Source: Gemmatimonadaceae bacterium (GTDB taxonomy: Bacteria; Latescibacterota; UBA2968; UBA8231). From it: 59,255 nucleotides of DNA. The notes under the pieces were generated by a model. It ran no database searches and had not been told where the DNA came from. It saw only the letters and a program-made list of their open reading frames with translations. Every line of letters starts with the position of its first letter. The stretch's first letter is position 1. The stretch spans positions 1 through 59,255 of the forward strand of contig PBSR01000080.1 in the NCBI GenBank assembly GCA_002726335.1, written 5' to 3'. This document shows, piece by piece, positions 44,608-54,030 of this stretch. Made by a program: the position numbers and the translations under genes.

Positions 44608-45876
44608 ATGCGGATCACCGACCTCGAAGTACACACCATCCAGCCACCCTTCCAGGACTTCAACGCCGCCGCCATCCGGCGCTACCACGGCGACGTGTTC
44701 CAGTACCGCACCGTCTTCGTGCTGCATACCGATGACGGCCTCGAGGGGATCGGCGAGAGCGTCGGAGCAGGCCGCGACGCTGACCCGCTACGCGAGAAAT
44801 ACATCGGCACCAGTCCCTTCGACTGGATCAACACCGACACCGACCTGGCCATCAACTGCGCCCTCTACGACCTGATGGGCCAGCACCTGGGGCTGCCGGC
44901 GTGGAAGCTGATGGGCCCGAAGGTGCGTTCGTGGATCCCGGTGGCGGCGTGGTCGGTGTCCCGCGAGCCGGAGGCCATGGCCGAGGAGGTGCTGGAGGCG
45001 GCGGGGCGCGGCTACCTGTGGCTGAAGTATCACGTCGACGAGGTGCAGAACGTGATCCGTCAGACCGAAGCCATGCAGAAGGTTGCGCCTCCCGGTTTCA
45101 GGATCCACTACGACTTCAACGCCAATTCCGACTACTACTCGATCCGGCCGATCCTGACCGAGCTCGAGCGCTTTTCCGTGGCCGGCCGCTTCGAGGATGT
45201 GGTTCCCGCATCCGACGAGAACGGCTACCGCATGCTCCGGGAGCAATGTGCCCTGCCCATCATCCTGCACCACGGTCCCGGCGACCTGATGGTGGAGAGA
45301 ATCGTCGACGGCTACATGGCGGGGCACGCCCCCATCGGCTTGGCCATGAAGGTCGGGGCCATCTCCGAGGCGACCAACACACCCGTCATGTACCAGCAGT
45401 CAGGGGGAACGATCAACCAGGCGTTTCTGGCCCAGGAAGTGGCCGTGGTCAGAAAAGCAGAAATTGACCACGTCAACGTCTGCCATCTGTGGAAGGAGGA
45501 TGTGACCACCGAGTCGATGCCCGTGGTCAGCGGCAGTGTCCGCGTGCCGGACGGGCCCGGGATCGGGGTGAAACTGGACCGGGACCGGTTGGAGCGATGT
45601 AAGACCGAGCCGCCCACCTTTCCGCCGGCCCTGGTGCGCATGCGCTACGGCGACGGGCTGACCATCTATCTGAAACACGACCCGAACCGGGCCGGGCACC
45701 ACGACGACATGCGTTTCCTGGAGCGGCTCCACGGCTTCCGGGCCCCTGGCCCGCCACCCTCGTACGCCAACGACATCGTGACCGATTTCTGGGAGGGAGA
45801 GGACGATCGCACCCGCTTCGATCGTTTATGGCAGGAGACCGACTCCGGCCCGGTGTGGACGACGCCGCCGGCGTGA
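44608..45876 (+). CDS. Enolase-superfamily (mandelate racemase-like) enzyme, second copy
   Basis: 422 residues, starting directly after the HD gene's stop. N-terminal cap (MRITDLEVHTIQPPFQDFN) and TIM barrel with LWLKYHVDE in the Lys region, RIHYDFNANSDY for the first metal ligand, and a Glu in GRFEDVVPAS for the second. The third ligand position falls in PIILHHGPGD, where His replaces the usual acid, as in the 33434-34714 enzyme. Acid-sugar dehydratase or racemase activity is the family expectation, but the altered ligands leave it open. Its stop and that of the next gene meet back-to-back in TGATCA. Confidence 0.88.
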   Translation: MRITDLEVHTIQPPFQDFNAAAIRRYHGDVFQYRTVFVLHTDDGLEGIGESVGAGRDADPLREKYIGTSPFDWINTDTDLAINCALYDLMGQHLGLPAWKLMGPKVRSWIPVAAWSVSREPEAMAEEVLEAAGRGYLWLKYHVDEVQNVIRQTEAMQKVAPPGFRIHYDFNANSDYYSIRPILTELERFSVAGRFEDVVPASDENGYRMLREQCALPIILHHGPGDLMVERIVDGYMAGHAPIGLAMKVGAISEATNTPVMYQQSGGTINQAFLAQEVAVVRKAEIDHVNVCHLWKEDVTTESMPVVSGSVRVPDGPGIGVKLDRDRLERCKTEPPTFPPALVRMRYGDGLTIYLKHDPNRAGHHDDMRFLERLHGFRAPGPPPSYANDIVTDFWEGEDDRTRFDRLWQETDSGPVWTTPPA

Positions 45877-46788
45877 TCAGTCCAGGCGCAGTTGGGCCAG
45901 GTAGATGCTGGCGTGGTCCTCGTGTGACGAGTAGTAGCTCAGCCAGAGCAGGTTTTCACGCCAGACCATGCCGGCGTAGGATGTGTCGCCGCCGCTGGGC
46001 AGGACGAGGTCCGGCGCGTAGCTGTGGCGGGTCATGCGGGACAGCACCGTCGCCGCCCTTCCGTCTGCTCCACGGCCCCGGGCGCAGGCCCACATCCGGT
46101 CACCCGGGAGCACGATGAAATTCGGTCCCCCCAGGCTCTCGCCGATGCGGGTGAAGGACCAGTCTTCGTACGGTGGCGGGCTGACGCCGATCCAGTCGGG
46201 CCGGATGAGAGCGACCATATCGCCGTCGGTCAGGATACGCACCGTGGTCTCGCTGGCTGTCCAGGTGTCGTCGGGCAGGAGGAACTCGGTGACGAAGTCC
46301 CACTCGAGGCCATCGACGGTGCGGTAGAGGAAGCCGCGCCGCGGGTTGTCGCCGATGCCGAGCTTCGACACACTGTAGCCGACACCGTCGTGCCAGGTGA
46401 CGCGCCACAGCCAGTGATCTTCGGCCAGGCACTTTGCCGGCGATGACCAAGACTGGCCATCGGCTGAGAACGAGACCCGGGGAGAACGCGTCAGATAGCG
46501 CCCGCGACGGTCGATGAAGTTGGCGCAGGTGAGCAGCATGAGCCGGCCATCGGGCATGATGGATAACTTCGGGTCGCGCAGATCGACATCGGGCTCCGTC
46601 AGTTCGGCGACGCTGGACCACCGGTCGCCATCGGGGGAGCGGAGGATACGGATGGCGGCGGGCACGTGGCCGTGCTCCCCGGCTTCGCGGCATGTGCACC
46701 ACCAGGCATCGTGGGACCAAAGCAGATCGGTGAAGGCGTTGTGCGGGGCGTGGTCCCAGATCCTGCGCACGGACAGCAGTTCAGCCAT
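45877..46788 (-). CDS. Sialidase-like (BNR) beta-propeller protein
   Basis: 303 residues. Asp-box-like turns typical of sialidases and glycoside hydrolases recur (RSPDGDRWSSV, FSADGQSWSSP, RTVDGLEWDFV), giving about five to six blades. An early Arg (VRRIWDHAPHNAFTDLLW) and a later EHGH/ETTVRIL region could supply active-site residues, but the sialidase Arg triad cannot be confirmed. No signal peptide, so probably cytoplasmic. Divergent from the sialate O-acetylesterase-like gene; together they hint at acylated-sugar processing. Its start region overlaps neither neighbour. Confidence 0.75.
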   Translation of the reverse strand: MAELLSVRRIWDHAPHNAFTDLLWSHDAWWCTCREAGEHGHVPAAIRILRSPDGDRWSSVAELTEPDVDLRDPKLSIMPDGRLMLLTCANFIDRRGRYLTRSPRVSFSADGQSWSSPAKCLAEDHWLWRVTWHDGVGYSVSKLGIGDNPRRGFLYRTVDGLEWDFVTEFLLPDDTWTASETTVRILTDGDMVALIRPDWIGVSPPPYEDWSFTRIGESLGGPNFIVLPGDRMWACARGRGADGRAATVLSRMTRHSYAPDLVLPSGGDTSYAGMVWRENLLWLSYYSSHEDHASIYLAQLRLD

Positions 46789-46830
46789 GGTCGATGTCTC
46801 ACTAACGACAGGATGAGGTCAAACGGATCG

Positions 46831-48225
46831 ATGCAGAAGAAAGACGAACTCGGAGTCCTGATCGAGACCGGACCCCAGGACTGGCAGATCTTCCAGCGGG
46901 GCGACGACGACACGGCGACGATCGAGCTCGCCGGGCGCTGGGTGACCGGCGAGCCCTACAGGAAGGCGGTCGTAGCGGTGCGGCTGGCGCGTGAGAGCGA
47001 CGGCGAAGCCGTGTCGCGGTCGCTGCAGTGGGTGCGGGCGACGACGAGCAGAGCCGGCACGTGGAAGGTGAAGCTGCAGGGCGTTCCCGCCGGTGGCCTG
47101 TACCGTATCGAGACGATGCTGCAGCTCGACGACGGGCCGGTGGAGCGGGGGCAGCGCGGCGACATGGTGCATCACATCGGCGTGGGTGACGTCTGGGTGA
47201 TCACGGGACAGAGCAACGCCGAAGGCCACGGCAAGTCGCCGGTGCCAGACGCGCCCGAGCTGGGGGTGCACATGTTTCGCGCCAATGGCGAATGGGCCCT
47301 GGCCACACACCCGCTGGGCGACTCGACGCAGACGAAGTATCCACCCAACCGCCTGGGCTCGAACCCGTCGCACAGTCCCTGGCTCGTCTTCGGCAAGACG
47401 CTGCGCGCCGAACTGGGACTCCCCATCGGCCTGATCCCGGCGTCGCTGGGAGGATCGCCGCTGTCGGCATGGACGCGGGGTGTCGACGGAGTGCTGTTCG
47501 ACAACATGCTGCGCTATGTGGAAGATGCTGGGGGTGGTGTGCGCGGCGTGGTCTGGTACCAAGGCGAATCAGACGCGTCGGTGCCGCAGCTGAAGGACTA
47601 CCGGCGCAACTTCAAACGCTTCGTCGCCGACTTGCGCAAGTGTTTCGGCAACGCCCAGCTGCCCGTCATCACGACACAGCTGAATCGCTGGGTGGGTGAA
47701 CCCAACGTCGCCGGTGACGCCGGCTGGGAAGGCATGCGTGAGCTGCAGCGGCAGCTGGCTGGCACGATGCGGCACGTGGTTCTGCTGTCGACACTGGATC
47801 TGGGTCTGTCCGATGTCATCCACACGAACTCTCTCGGCAACATCACCATCGGCCAGCGGGCGGCCTCGGCGGCGCTTGGGGCGGTCTACGACCGGGACGT
47901 GAAGTTCCGTCACCCCGACTGTGTCGCCGCACGACGGAAATCAGCAAAGAGGATCGAACTTCAATTCGACCATGTAGACGAGAGGCTTCATTACGAGAGC
48001 ATGATCCCCGACGAGTTCCCCTTCGTGGTGCGCGATGCTAAGGGAGACGTACCGGTGGCGGGCTGGTCGATCCCGAAGACGGACCGCTTCGAGATTCGTC
48101 TGGGCCGGGCGTTGTCCGGCACGGCGGTCGTCATCGGCGCACCCACCACGTTTCCCCCGTCCGTGGTGCCGCAGGATGTGAGCGGACACCGTCCCATGCT
48201 GGCGTTCACACAGAAAGTGGAGTGA
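46831..48225 (+). CDS. Sialate O-acetylesterase-like SGNH esterase
   Basis: About 464 residues. The SGNH nucleophile block is VITGQSNAEGHGKS, followed by IGLIPASLGGSPLSAW, GVVWYQGESDA (third conserved block) and LSDVIHTNSLGN with the probable Asp/His of the catalytic triad. This matches the sialate O-acetylesterase family, which removes acetyl groups from sialic acids or other sugars. The N-terminal ~120 residues and C-terminal ~90 look like Ig-type beta domains. The start is uncertain: ATG at 46813 and 46831 are in frame and neither has a strong ribosome-binding site. Confidence 0.85.
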   Translation: MQKKDELGVLIETGPQDWQIFQRGDDDTATIELAGRWVTGEPYRKAVVAVRLARESDGEAVSRSLQWVRATTSRAGTWKVKLQGVPAGGLYRIETMLQLDDGPVERGQRGDMVHHIGVGDVWVITGQSNAEGHGKSPVPDAPELGVHMFRANGEWALATHPLGDSTQTKYPPNRLGSNPSHSPWLVFGKTLRAELGLPIGLIPASLGGSPLSAWTRGVDGVLFDNMLRYVEDAGGGVRGVVWYQGESDASVPQLKDYRRNFKRFVADLRKCFGNAQLPVITTQLNRWVGEPNVAGDAGWEGMRELQRQLAGTMRHVVLLSTLDLGLSDVIHTNSLGNITIGQRAASAALGAVYDRDVKFRHPDCVAARRKSAKRIELQFDHVDERLHYESMIPDEFPFVVRDAKGDVPVAGWSIPKTDRFEIRLGRALSGTAVVIGAPTTFPPSVVPQDVSGHRPMLAFTQKVE

Positions 48226-48233
48226 CCTACGCC

Positions 48234-50483
48234 ATGACACGACTCTTCCATCAGGTGGCGGTTCTGATGGCGACCATCGCGATGGCTGTGCCGTTGGCGG
48301 CTCAACCTCTGCTGGGTTTCGACGAAGACGGCACCACAGCACAGCGGGATCTGGAGACGGCGTACGACGAGGCCCTCTCAGCAGACGATCTGCGCACCTG
48401 GATGCGCTACCTGTCGGCCCGACCGCATCACGTGGGATCGGCATACGGCAAGCAGAACGCCGAGTATCTGGCCGAGCTGTTCACATCGTGGGGGTACGAC
48501 ACGGATCTCGAGCGCTACGACATCCTGTTGCCGGTACCGGAACATCGCCAGCTGGAGCTGCTCGAGCCATACCCCTTCACCGCAACCCTCGACGAACGCA
48601 CGCTGGCCGAGGACGCGAGCACCGCCGTGCGCGACGACCTGCTGCCGCCGTACAACGCCTACTCCGTCGACGGCGACGTGACGGCGGAGCTGGTGTTCGT
48701 CAACTACGGCACGCCGGAGGACTACGAGCTGCTGGCGCGTTACGGCGTCAGCGTCGAAGGCCGGATCGTCATCGTCAAGTATGGCCGCACCTTCCGTGGC
48801 ATCAAACCCAAGGTCGCCGCCGAACACGGGGCCATCGGCACCATCATCTACTCCGATCCGGCCAACGACGGGTACGCCCGCGGTGACGTCTACCCGAAGG
48901 GCGGGTTCAAGAATGACAGCGGTGTGCAGCGTGGATCGGTCATGGACATCACGCGCTACGCCGGAGATCCGCTGACACCGTTCGAGCCATCGAAGAAGGG
49001 GGTGGAGCGTCTGTCACGGGAGGACGTTGACGTGCTGGCGCCGATCCCGACGCTGCCGATTTCCTATGCCGATGCGCTGCCTCTGCTCGAGTCGCTGGAC
49101 GGTCCGGTGGCACCCGGCGCCTGGCGGGGCGCCCTGCCAATCACCTACCACATCGGTCCCGGGCCGGCGAAGGTCCACCTGAAAGTCAAGTTCGACTGGC
49201 GGACCGTGGCGGCGTACAACGTGATCGCTCGCATGCAGGGCTCGACCTATCCCGACGAGTGGATCCTGCGGGGTAACCACCACGATGCCTGGAACCACGG
49301 CGCTCAGGATCCGATCTCGGGGTTGATCACCGTCCTGGCGGAAGCCCAGGCCATCGGTCAGCTGGCTCGGGAGGGACAACCGCCGAAGCGAACCCTGATC
49401 TTCGCCGCCTGGGATGCCGAGGAAGAAGGTCTGATCGGCTCGTCCGAGTGGGCCGAAGATCACCGTGAGGAGCTGGACGAGAAGGGCGTCGCCTACATCA
49501 ACACCGATACGAATGGCCGGGGCTTTCTCGGACTTGGCGGATCACCGACGCTGGAAGTTCTCTACAACGGCATCATGAGGGATGTGATCGATCCCGAGAC
49601 CGGTCTGACGGTGGGTGCACGACAGCGGGCCCGCATGCTGGCCACCGGAAACGACAAGACTCGCAAGGAAGCGGCGCGCAGCAATCTGCGGCTCCACCCC
49701 CTGGGGTCCGGCTCCGATTACACACCGTTTCTGCAGCATCTCGGTCTGGCCTCCTCGAACTCGGGCTTTGGCGGCGAAGGCGGAGGGGGCAGCTATCACA
49801 CACTCTATGACACCTACGAGCATTTCACGCGGTTCCACGATCCGGAGTTCGCCTACGGTGTGACCCTGGCGCAAGTGAACGGACGGGCGCTGCTGCGGCT
49901 GGCCAACGCCGAGGTGCTGCCTTTCGAGTTCAGGGCCTTTTCCGGGGACATGGCCCGGGCGGTCGAAGGCCTGGAAACACTGGCCGACAAGATGCGCACC
50001 GAAACGGAGCGCGTGAATGGACTGATCGAAGACGGACGGTTCGCCGCCGCTCTTGATCCGACGCAGCCACTGCAGCCGCCGAGCAGGAAGGCGGAGGTGC
50101 CACACTTCAACTTTGCGCCGCTGCAGAATGCCCTCGGACAACTCGACGAGAGCGCCGAAGCCTTCGAGACGGCACGCACTGCCGCGTCGCCGCCAGCCGA
50201 CGCCCTGCAGCAGTTGAACAAGCTGCTCTACACCAGCGAACGACTGCTGACACGCGAACACGGCTTACCCGGACGCCCCTGGTACCGCCATCACATCTAC
50301 GCTCCCGGTTTCTACACGGGGTACGGCGCCAAGACCTTCCCCGGAGTACGCGAGGCGATCGAACAACGCCGCTTCGATGAGGTGGAGGAGCAGATCGTCA
50401 TCGTCGCCGGCATCCTCGAGAGCTTTGCCGCGCGTCTCGACGAAGCGGCGGCCCTGCTGCCCTCTCCGGAGGCCGGGGACTGA
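48234..50483 (+). CDS. Secreted M28-family metallopeptidase (glutamate carboxypeptidase II-like)
   Basis: About 749 residues. A signal peptide (MTRLFHQVAVLMATIAMAVPLAAQ) precedes a PA domain (about 100-250) and the M28 catalytic domain. Zinc ligands are visible in GNHHDAWNHGAQDP, WDAEEEGLIGSSEW and SYHTLYDTYEHF, with a bridging Asp/Glu pair. The C-terminal ~150 residues are helical, as in the transferrin-receptor-like dimerisation domain. It probably trims peptides or acidic dipeptides outside the cytoplasm. The ATG at 48234 is nine bases after the preceding stop; GTG at 48222 is also in frame. Confidence 0.93.
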   Translation: MTRLFHQVAVLMATIAMAVPLAAQPLLGFDEDGTTAQRDLETAYDEALSADDLRTWMRYLSARPHHVGSAYGKQNAEYLAELFTSWGYDTDLERYDILLPVPEHRQLELLEPYPFTATLDERTLAEDASTAVRDDLLPPYNAYSVDGDVTAELVFVNYGTPEDYELLARYGVSVEGRIVIVKYGRTFRGIKPKVAAEHGAIGTIIYSDPANDGYARGDVYPKGGFKNDSGVQRGSVMDITRYAGDPLTPFEPSKKGVERLSREDVDVLAPIPTLPISYADALPLLESLDGPVAPGAWRGALPITYHIGPGPAKVHLKVKFDWRTVAAYNVIARMQGSTYPDEWILRGNHHDAWNHGAQDPISGLITVLAEAQAIGQLAREGQPPKRTLIFAAWDAEEEGLIGSSEWAEDHREELDEKGVAYINTDTNGRGFLGLGGSPTLEVLYNGIMRDVIDPETGLTVGARQRARMLATGNDKTRKEAARSNLRLHPLGSGSDYTPFLQHLGLASSNSGFGGEGGGGSYHTLYDTYEHFTRFHDPEFAYGVTLAQVNGRALLRLANAEVLPFEFRAFSGDMARAVEGLETLADKMRTETERVNGLIEDGRFAAALDPTQPLQPPSRKAEVPHFNFAPLQNALGQLDESAEAFETARTAASPPADALQQLNKLLYTSERLLTREHGLPGRPWYRHHIYAPGFYTGYGAKTFPGVREAIEQRRFDEVEEQIVIVAGILESFAARLDEAAALLPSPEAGD

Positions 50484-50485
50484 GC

Positions 50486-52039
50486 GTGGAGCGGCACCCC
50501 GGAAAGCAGACCTTCGCCGACGACTTCTTCATCGAGTCACTGAACGGCGCCGGGCGCGTGCTCGGTCAACCCGAAAAGCTCACAGTCGAAACGCCGCTCG
50601 ACATCCCGCTGGATCGACCCTGGGAGCCGGAGAGCGCGCAGTTCTCCACCGCCACCTACGATGAAGAGGCTGGCCAGTTCCGGCTGTACTACAACGTCTG
50701 GATGGAAGATCGACTGCTGATCTGTGCCCTCGTGTCCGATGACGGGCTGACCTGGGAGAAGCCGAGTCTGGGGCTGGTGGAATGGGCCGCCTCAAAGGAC
50801 AACAACATCACCAACTGTCCCCCGGGCGGACTGATGACGTTCCGCGATCCGTACACGACGGATGGTGCCTGCCGCTGGAAGCGAGTCGACAACAAACCCA
50901 CCGGCACCGCGCCCGACGGCACACCCGAGTGGCTGGCGTACCATTCTGAGGACGGTTTTGACTGGCGGCCCTATCCGAGCGGTGAGCACAGCCGACAGAG
51001 GATGCTGTTCAACTTCGGTTCACCGGCGGAGACCTTCGGTGGCGTCATCGATCCGGACGCTCCCTTCGTCTACTACTCGCAACGGGGCTCGGGTCGTCGC
51101 ACACGTGTCCTGGGCCGACGCGACAGCCAGGACGGGCTCAACTGGTCCGGCCTGCGTACCGTCATCGACCAGGATCTCGACGATCCGCCGGGCACCGAGT
51201 TCTACGCCGCCGGCTTCGATCCGGCAAACCGCACCGACGGCGGTTTGCACCTGATCATGCTGCACACGTTTCTGACGGATCTGGCCGAACCCCTCGTCAT
51301 CCAGGATCCGGAGAGCTACTGGGGCAAGGCGGAGTCCGGAGGACCGGCGGCGCTGGCGGCCCGTGTCGACGGGTACGTCGACACGCAGCTGGCGGTGAGC
51401 CGTGACACGGTCTCGTGGACCCGTTACCGGAAACCCTTCCTGCACCGCGGTAGCCCGGGCGCCTGGGATGGGGGTATGCTGTACGGTGACGCACCGATCC
51501 TGCACGATAACCGTCTGTGGCTGTTCTACGGTGCAACGAATCTGAGTCACAACGGCCGCAGCCACCGGCCGGCAGAGAGGCGGTACGGGCAGACAAAGAG
51601 CTGGGGCAAGGGTGTGGCTCTGCTGCGGCCGGATGGCTGGGTGTCCATCGAAGCCAGCAGCTTTGCCCCGGGTCAACTGACGACGCACCGCTTCCGCCAG
51701 GAGGACGGCGGCCGGGTGTCGGTCAACGTGGACGCGTCCGCAGGGGAGCTGCTCTACGAACTGCTGCAGGACACGGGGGCACCCATCCCGGGGTACGGCC
51801 TGCAGGAATGCGACCCGATTCGTGAAGACACATTGAGCACGGAGCTGTCCTGGAACGGCCGACCGGGTTGGCCTCCGAAGGGCGAGGAGCGTCCGCCGGG
51901 GTGCGAGGGTTTGAGTCGCGGCGAATTCTACGTGAAGCTGCGCTTCCACATCGCCCCGGGGACGAAGCTCTACTCGCTGACCATCTCTCCGCCGGAGGTG
52001 ACCCTGTGGCAGGCTGCCGTGCCGGGGAGAATCGACTGA
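50486..52039 (+). CDS. GH32/GH43-like beta-propeller protein
   Basis: 517 residues, GTG start two bases after the peptidase stop. The pattern is that of a five-bladed propeller hydrolase: DRPWEPESAQFSTATYDEEAGQFRLYYN, VSDDGLTWEKP, FRDPYTTDG, AYHSEDGFDWRPY, VDGYVDTQLAVSRDTVSWTRY, and a MLYGDAPILHDNRLWLFYG blade, then a C-terminal beta-sandwich-like tail. Similar proteins are annotated as GH32/GH43 or glycoside phosphorylases, but the catalytic acid/base pair cannot be assigned. It overlaps the next start by one base (TGATG). No signal peptide is seen. Confidence 0.75.
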   Translation: MERHPGKQTFADDFFIESLNGAGRVLGQPEKLTVETPLDIPLDRPWEPESAQFSTATYDEEAGQFRLYYNVWMEDRLLICALVSDDGLTWEKPSLGLVEWAASKDNNITNCPPGGLMTFRDPYTTDGACRWKRVDNKPTGTAPDGTPEWLAYHSEDGFDWRPYPSGEHSRQRMLFNFGSPAETFGGVIDPDAPFVYYSQRGSGRRTRVLGRRDSQDGLNWSGLRTVIDQDLDDPPGTEFYAAGFDPANRTDGGLHLIMLHTFLTDLAEPLVIQDPESYWGKAESGGPAALAARVDGYVDTQLAVSRDTVSWTRYRKPFLHRGSPGAWDGGMLYGDAPILHDNRLWLFYGATNLSHNGRSHRPAERRYGQTKSWGKGVALLRPDGWVSIEASSFAPGQLTTHRFRQEDGGRVSVNVDASAGELLYELLQDTGAPIPGYGLQECDPIREDTLSTELSWNGRPGWPPKGEERPPGCEGLSRGEFYVKLRFHIAPGTKLYSLTISPPEVTLWQAAVPGRID

Positions 52040-53217
52040 TGACCCGTCAGCGTGGCGGACCGATCGTCGGCGCCGCCGGCCTAGGCGACGATGCCATGAT
52101 CAGGATCGGCAGTCTGAATGCCGGCGGAAGCGTCCGGAGATCGCTGAACATCGATTTCCGCCTGTGTGCAGCAGAGGCGCTGATAAAGATCGATGCCTCG
52201 ATCGAAACGCTGGCGGGTCTGATCCGGAAGGCGGGTGCCGCCGGATGTGACATCGCCATCCTGCCGGAGGACTGCCTCTGTACGACCGGATGGACTGCCG
52301 CCAGCCCGTCTCAGGCAGGTGAGGTTCTTGGTCCGGCCGTCGAGCGACTGCTGGCGCACCTCGGTGAGACAGCCGCTGCCCACAACATGTACGTGATCTG
52401 CTGCAACGACCGGATGGACGACGAAGGCAGCATCCGCAACACGGCCTTCTTCCTGGGACGTGACGGCCGGCAGATCGGCCACTACGACAAGGTCTGTTTT
52501 CCGGTGCAGGAGTTCCTCAAAGTTCCCGGGGACAGTTTTCCTGTCTTCGAGACGCCGGATCTGGGAACCGTCGGTATGCTGATCTGCTACGACATGGTGT
52601 TTCCGGAAACCGCCAGATGTCTCGCCCTGGAGGGGGCGGACATCATCTTCAATCCGACAGTTGGCGGCGCTGCCTTCGGTGGCGCAGAGATCAGCCGGGC
52701 CGCTTTCCGCACCCGTGCGGTGGAGAATTTCACCTACATCGTCGTCTCGTGGGGCGGCTGGGGCACGGACGTGGGATCCGTCATCATCTCGCCCAAAGGT
52801 GAAATCCTGGCGGAGTCCCTCGAACCCGGTGGAATGGCGATGGTGGACATCGATCCCTTTGGCGGGCGAGACAACGCCGACTGGTCGAATGCCCAGACGG
52901 ACATGCGGGCCAGGTTGTTCCGGGAGCGCCGCCCCGAGACTTTCGCGCAACTGACGCAGACGACGCCCAAGGCCCTGGAGAAACTCCCGGAGATCCAGCC
53001 GTTTCCGCCGCGCGAGATCGCCGCCATGGTCCGTCGCGCTACGACGATGGGACACGTGGAGTACGAGCGCGCCGAGCAGCTGTTGAGAGACGGAGAGACG
53101 GGGCAGGCAGTGGCAGCCTTCGAGAAGCTGATCGAAGATTATCCCAGCACCTGGTTCGACCGCACCGCCCGGAAGCGGCTCGCAGAACTGCAGGATCCGG
53201 AGGAGGACCGACGATGA
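52039..53217 (+). CDS. Carbon-nitrogen hydrolase (nitrilase family) with C-terminal TPR
   Basis: 392 residues from the ATG at 52039, which overlaps the preceding stop. The catalytic triad of the nitrilase superfamily is intact: Glu77 in IAILPEDC, Lys151 in HYDKVCFPV and Cys183 in MLICYDMVFPE. The enzyme hydrolyses non-peptide C-N bonds in amides, carbamoyl compounds or nitriles. The C-terminus (AEQLLRDGETGQAVAAFEKL) contains a single tetratricopeptide-like helix pair, unusual for the family. The stop overlaps the SDR start (ATGA). The substrate is unknown. Confidence 0.92.
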   Translation: MTRQRGGPIVGAAGLGDDAMIRIGSLNAGGSVRRSLNIDFRLCAAEALIKIDASIETLAGLIRKAGAAGCDIAILPEDCLCTTGWTAASPSQAGEVLGPAVERLLAHLGETAAAHNMYVICCNDRMDDEGSIRNTAFFLGRDGRQIGHYDKVCFPVQEFLKVPGDSFPVFETPDLGTVGMLICYDMVFPETARCLALEGADIIFNPTVGGAAFGGAEISRAAFRTRAVENFTYIVVSWGGWGTDVGSVIISPKGEILAESLEPGGMAMVDIDPFGGRDNADWSNAQTDMRARLFRERRPETFAQLTQTTPKALEKLPEIQPFPPREIAAMVRRATTMGHVEYERAEQLLRDGETGQAVAAFEKLIEDYPSTWFDRTARKRLAELQDPEEDRR

Positions 53218-53978
53218 AGCTCAAAGAAAGAGTCGCCATCATCACAGCTGCGGGAAAGAAGGGCGCCATGGGCCGCGGCATCGCCCGGGTCCTCGTCAAC
53301 GAGGGCGCACACGTGGTGCTCAACAGCTCGACGCCGGCCAACGTGGAGCAGGCCTGCGAGGAAGTGCGCCAGCAGGGAGGCCGGGCCGTTGGAGTCGCCG
53401 GAAGCGCAGCGGAGCGGCAGGTCTGCCAGCAGCTGGTGGAAACGGCCATGGCCGAGTACGGCCGTCTCGACATACTGGTGTGCAACGCCGGCATCAACGC
53501 CTTCAGCGATTTCGAGAAGACGACGGAGGCACGTGCCCGCGAGGTGGTGGACGTCAACTTCTTCGGCACCTTCAACCTGTGCCAGGAGGCACTGCCATCT
53601 ATGAAGGAGCGCGGCGGCAGCATCGTCGTCATCACCTCAGTACATGCCGAGAGCGCCTACAAGGGCAGTTCGATCTACAACTTCACGAAGGCAGGCTTGA
53701 ATCAGTTTGCGGCGACGTTGGGGCTGGAGCTGGCGCCGTATGGGATTCGTGTCAACGCGCTGGAACCGGGATGGGTGGAGACGCCGGGCAGTACGGGCGG
53801 CATGACGGCTGAGGAGATCGCCCACGCGGAGAAGAACACGATCCCCTGGGGCCGTATGGGCACGCCTGCCGACATCGGCCGGGCGGTGGCCTTTCTGTCC
53901 TCTGACGACGCCGACTACATCACGGCGAGCATGATGCGTGTGGACGGGGGACTGATCGCGGCGGAATCACATGGCTGA
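53214..53978 (+). CDS. Short-chain dehydrogenase/reductase
   Basis: 254 residues of classical SDR type. The dinucleotide motif is AIITAAGKKGAMGRGIA, a variant of TGxxxGxG; NNAG-equivalent VCNAGINAF follows; the catalytic tetrad is Ser in VVITSVHAES, with YNFTK supplying Tyr and Lys. PGWVETPG is the substrate-loop start. It oxidises or reduces a hydroxyl/carbonyl group with NAD(P). The ATG overlaps the nitrilase gene stop, so both probably act on one pathway. It converges with the toxin gene at 54031. Confidence 0.93.
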   Translation: MKLKERVAIITAAGKKGAMGRGIARVLVNEGAHVVLNSSTPANVEQACEEVRQQGGRAVGVAGSAAERQVCQQLVETAMAEYGRLDILVCNAGINAFSDFEKTTEARAREVVDVNFFGTFNLCQEALPSMKERGGSIVVITSVHAESAYKGSSIYNFTKAGLNQFAATLGLELAPYGIRVNALEPGWVETPGSTGGMTAEEIAHAEKNTIPWGRMGTPADIGRAVAFLSSDDADYITASMMRVDGGLIAAESHG

Positions 53979-54030
53979 CGTCAGGTGCGGTACAGGGTTT
54001 CGCTGTAGTTCCGGACGACTCTCGAGGACG

